64,000 nucleotides of DNA, from assembly GCA_041739345.1 (NCBI GenBank), contig JBGSNZ010000040.1, positions 1-64,000 on the forward strand, given 5' to 3'. The translations under genes were made by a program, and so were the position numbers. Source of the DNA: DIGJ01 sp041739345. GTDB taxonomy: Bacteria; Bacillota; Clostridia; Lachnospirales; Lachnospiraceae. Below, in pieces: positions 62,056-64,000 of the stretch. The number at the start of each line of letters is the position of its first letter. Position 1 is the stretch's first letter. The notes below the pieces were generated by a model. The model was not told the origin of the DNA. It searched no databases and worked only from the letters and a program-made list of their open reading frames with translations.

Positions 62056-62826
62056 TTAATACTCTCCTTTACGAACTTGATATATTTGTACTCCTTTGTC
62101 TCTCAAATCATCCAGCACTTCTTCCGGTGCTTTCTCATCTGTAATCAAATAATTTATCTTTTCAATCGCACAACTAGTAAAACTACTTCTTTTCCCAATC
62201 TTAGTGTGATCTGCCATGACATAAACTGCTTCGGTTGAATGATCCACCATTAATTCATTTACACTTACTTCACTAGCAATCTCAGTCATCATTCCTGCAT
62301 CAAAAGTGAGCCCTGAACACCCTACAAATGCCTTCTTCGCAAAGACAGTCTGAAGATTTCGAATTGCATAATCTCCCACCATAGCATGTTTTGGATAACG
62401 CAGCTCACCACCAGTAAGAATCACATTAACACCAGTACTGTACTCACGATTGATTACTTTTCCATTATTTGTAATCGCTGTAACGTTATTACAAGTTACA
62501 TATTGTAACATCTGTAACGCATTACTGCTTGTATTGATAAACAAAGTGTCCCCATCCTCTACTAATGTAGATGCATATTGAGCAATTAACCTTCTATAAA
62601 GTTTGACTTCATCAACTTCCGTTTCTTCACTGTTTACTAAAACTGCACCACCATGGGTACGTTTCAGTAATTTTTTTTCATCCAAGAATTGCAAATCTCT
62701 TCGGATTGTAATCAAAGACACTCCAAGTGTTTCAGCAAGTTCATCTACTCTTACATGAGGGTTAGTCTGTATTATATTCAAAATACGATTTCTTCTGTCA
62801 TCTACACATTTTTTTTCTCTTTTCAT
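62056..62826 (-). CDS. DeoR family regulator
   Basis: A 256-residue DeoR/GlpR-type repressor. N-terminal helix-turn-helix VRVDELAETLGVSLITIRRDLQFLDEKKLLKRTHGGAV and a C-terminal sugar-phosphate sensor (VGDYAIRNLQTVF, GCSGLTFDAGMMTEIASEV, MADHTKIGKRSSF). Context suggests control of the ascorbate operon in the way of UlaR. It lies between the PTS genes and ulaE in the same direction. Confidence 0.9.
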   Translation of the reverse strand: MKREKKCVDDRRNRILNIIQTNPHVRVDELAETLGVSLITIRRDLQFLDEKKLLKRTHGGAVLVNSEETEVDEVKLYRRLIAQYASTLVEDGDTLFINTSSNALQMLQYVTCNNVTAITNNGKVINREYSTGVNVILTGGELRYPKHAMVGDYAIRNLQTVFAKKAFVGCSGLTFDAGMMTEIASEVSVNELMVDHSTEAVYVMADHTKIGKRSSFTSCAIEKINYLITDEKAPEEVLDDLRDKGVQIYQVRKGEY

Positions 62827-62963
62827 AGACTTACCTTATCCTTTACTATTTAAGATATTATATCAGCTTTATACAATGTTGTCATTCCATTTTACATAGT
62901 AAGGGAATCAAGATTTGAGAATAGAGAATTTCATATCGTCTTATAAAGGCTTATATTTAGAGC

Positions 62964-62999
62964 ATGGGGGATCCCATTCGAAAAAGGAAAATCCCCCAT
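62964..62999 (-). terminator. hairpin after ulaB
   Basis: ATGGGGGAT and ATCCCCCAT with an 18-nt loop, 35 bp past the ulaB stop. There is no long T tract, so it may stabilise the PTS mRNA or partly terminate before the DeoR gene. Confidence 0.5.
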
Positions 63000-63033
63000 A
63001 TTACCTATTACTATTTAAATGCCAATTTTAGAT

Positions 63034-63342
63034 TCAATTTTGTATTATTCCATTTTCTTTCATTTTTTCTTCAATTTCCTGAGCGGACATAATATTTCTT
63101 AGCCCGATTACTTTGGTCCCTTTTTTCTCAGCGTCCTTGAACATACTTGCAAAATTTTGTGCACAGAACACAACGTCATATTGAGAAGCTGCGCTTTTAC
63201 CTTCTGAAAGTGCACAGTGATGAATTTTTCCCGGAGTAAGTCCTACTTTATCTATCACTTTTTGCATTGTCATTTTCATCATTAAACTTGAACCTGCACC
63301 ATTTGCACAACATACTAAAAAACTTAAATTTTCCTTTGCCAT
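63034..63342 (-). CDS. ulaB: PTS ascorbate-type IIB component
   Basis: A 102-residue IIB domain. FLVCCANGAGSSLMMKM contains the phosphoryl-carrying cysteine (Cys12, with Cys11 next to it) and the glycine-serine loop of SgaB/UlaB. It passes phosphate to the sugar during transport. GGAGATTACGT precedes ATG 63342. It lies 39 bp after the IIC gene. A IIA (ulaC) gene is not seen in the window. Confidence 0.92.
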   Translation of the reverse strand: MAKENLSFLVCCANGAGSSLMMKMTMQKVIDKVGLTPGKIHHCALSEGKSAASQYDVVFCAQNFASMFKDAEKKGTKVIGLRNIMSAQEIEEKMKENGIIQN

Positions 63343-63381
63343 ACGTAATCTCCTTTTTTCTAGAATAAGAATTTGTCCAAA

Positions 63382-64000
63382 TTAAACAGCCTTTTTGGCT
63401 TTCTTTTCTTTATATGCTTCATAATCTTCTGTAATTAAGAAGTATCCCTCTTTGTCTAATCGATATTGAATCTGTGGAATTATAACGAATACAATTACAA
63501 TGATTGCAATACCAGCATAGCTTAAGAATTTCATAACTCCGGTCATTACTGGCCAAACAACTGCCCAATCCCACATTCCTAAATATCCGCCGTAAGCAGC
63601 CATACCTACCCAACCTGCAATTAATGCAGAACCGAATACCTGACACAAACCAGAAATAAACGGAAGAATCAAAGCTGCCTTAGCTCCACCTTTTTCATTT
63701 GCAAATACTGCAATTGTTGCATTGTCAAAGAATACTGGAACGAATCCGCAAATAACGAGTACTGGACTTTTTAAAAGGATTAAAGCAACAATTGCTATAA
63801 TCTGTCCTGCAAAACCTGTTAAGAACCCAAGTGGAACTGCATTTGCTGCACCAAATCCATAGATAACTGCACAGTCTACTCCTGGAATGGAACCTGGTAA
63901 TAATTTAGATGCGATACCTTGGAAAGATTGAGTTAATTCTGTTACGAATGTACGAACTCCTAACTGTAAGATTGCTAAATATACAGAGAAATTTAAACAG
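63382..64000 (-). CDS. ulaA: PTS ascorbate-type IIC component (partial)
   Basis: The C-terminal 206 residues of a SgaT/UlaA-type permease, cut by the right edge. GSIPGVDCAVIYGFGAANAVPLGFL, VFFDNATIAVFANEKGGAKAA and GYLGMWDWAVVWP are conserved UlaA segments. Several membrane helices and a short charged tail (YEAYKEKKAKKAV) follow. It forms the L-ascorbate channel with UlaB. Confidence 0.92.
   Translation of the reverse strand, partial: CLNFSVYLAILQLGVRTFVTELTQSFQGIASKLLPGSIPGVDCAVIYGFGAANAVPLGFLTGFAGQIIAIVALILLKSPVLVICGFVPVFFDNATIAVFANEKGGAKAALILPFISGLCQVFGSALIAGWVGMAAYGGYLGMWDWAVVWPVMTGVMKFLSYAGIAIIVIVFVIIPQIQYRLDKEGYFLITEDYEAYKEKKAKKAV

Noticed and set aside
1..64000. tRNA or rRNA genes, including a tRNA as ICE target
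   Set aside because: I saw no cloverleaf-like or rRNA sequence; the target here is the rumA coding region.

Overview
The window looks like a low-GC Firmicutes chromosome, most likely a Lachnospiraceae-type Clostridium. The clues are strong AGGAGG ribosome sites, an ECF vitamin/nucleoside-type transporter, a PTS ascorbate operon, Csp-like subtilases and an rRNA methyltransferase of clostridial type. The assignment to that family is inference. A large integrative and conjugative element (ICE) of the Tn1549/CTn type, visibly richer in G+C than its flanks, occupies most of the first 44 kb.

Region by region: 1-183 is the start of a response regulator that runs off the left edge. 345-768 is a hybrid attachment site: the last 20 codons of the ICE serine integrase (minus strand) are joined at an 8-bp core (407-414) to the displaced 3' end of rumA/rlmD (plus strand). 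845-3671 is a SIR2-HerA (Nezha-type) defence pair. 3.9-44.0 kb is the ICE: partition and replication genes, PcfB-VirD4, Maff2/VirB6, PrgI, VirB4, CHAP hydrolase, topoisomerase III, ArdC/YodL protein, a giant methylase-helicase broken by an IS30 element, MobC and relaxase, an attenuator-controlled MATE exporter, a sigma-like factor and a large serine recombinase. At least six AT-rich genes of unknown or defence-like character sit between the conserved transfer genes. 43972-45654 is the 5' part of rumA (minus strand), cut at the second copy of the 8-bp core.

The two hybrid att sites point at each other. On paper, flipping the 43.6 kb between them restores a complete rumA and a complete integrase together. 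The segment is therefore either an integrase-invertible segment, the product of an extra inversion, or an assembly chimera.

The right flank (45.7-64 kb) is ordinary chromosome, mostly on the minus strand. It holds a radical SAM protein, three tandem Csp-like subtilase homologues, a secreted protein with a chagasin-type inhibitor domain, a Crp-regulator/nucleoside phosphorylase/ECF transporter cluster, a nicotinamidase-like hydrolase and an L-ascorbate (ula) operon running off the right edge. The three subtilase genes are unusual twice over. Each has glycine where the catalytic serine belongs. Each has an ideal Shine-Dalgarno 7 nt before AUU, AUC or AUA, with no properly placed AUG, GUG or UUG.

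All family names come from reading motifs by eye; no database search was run.
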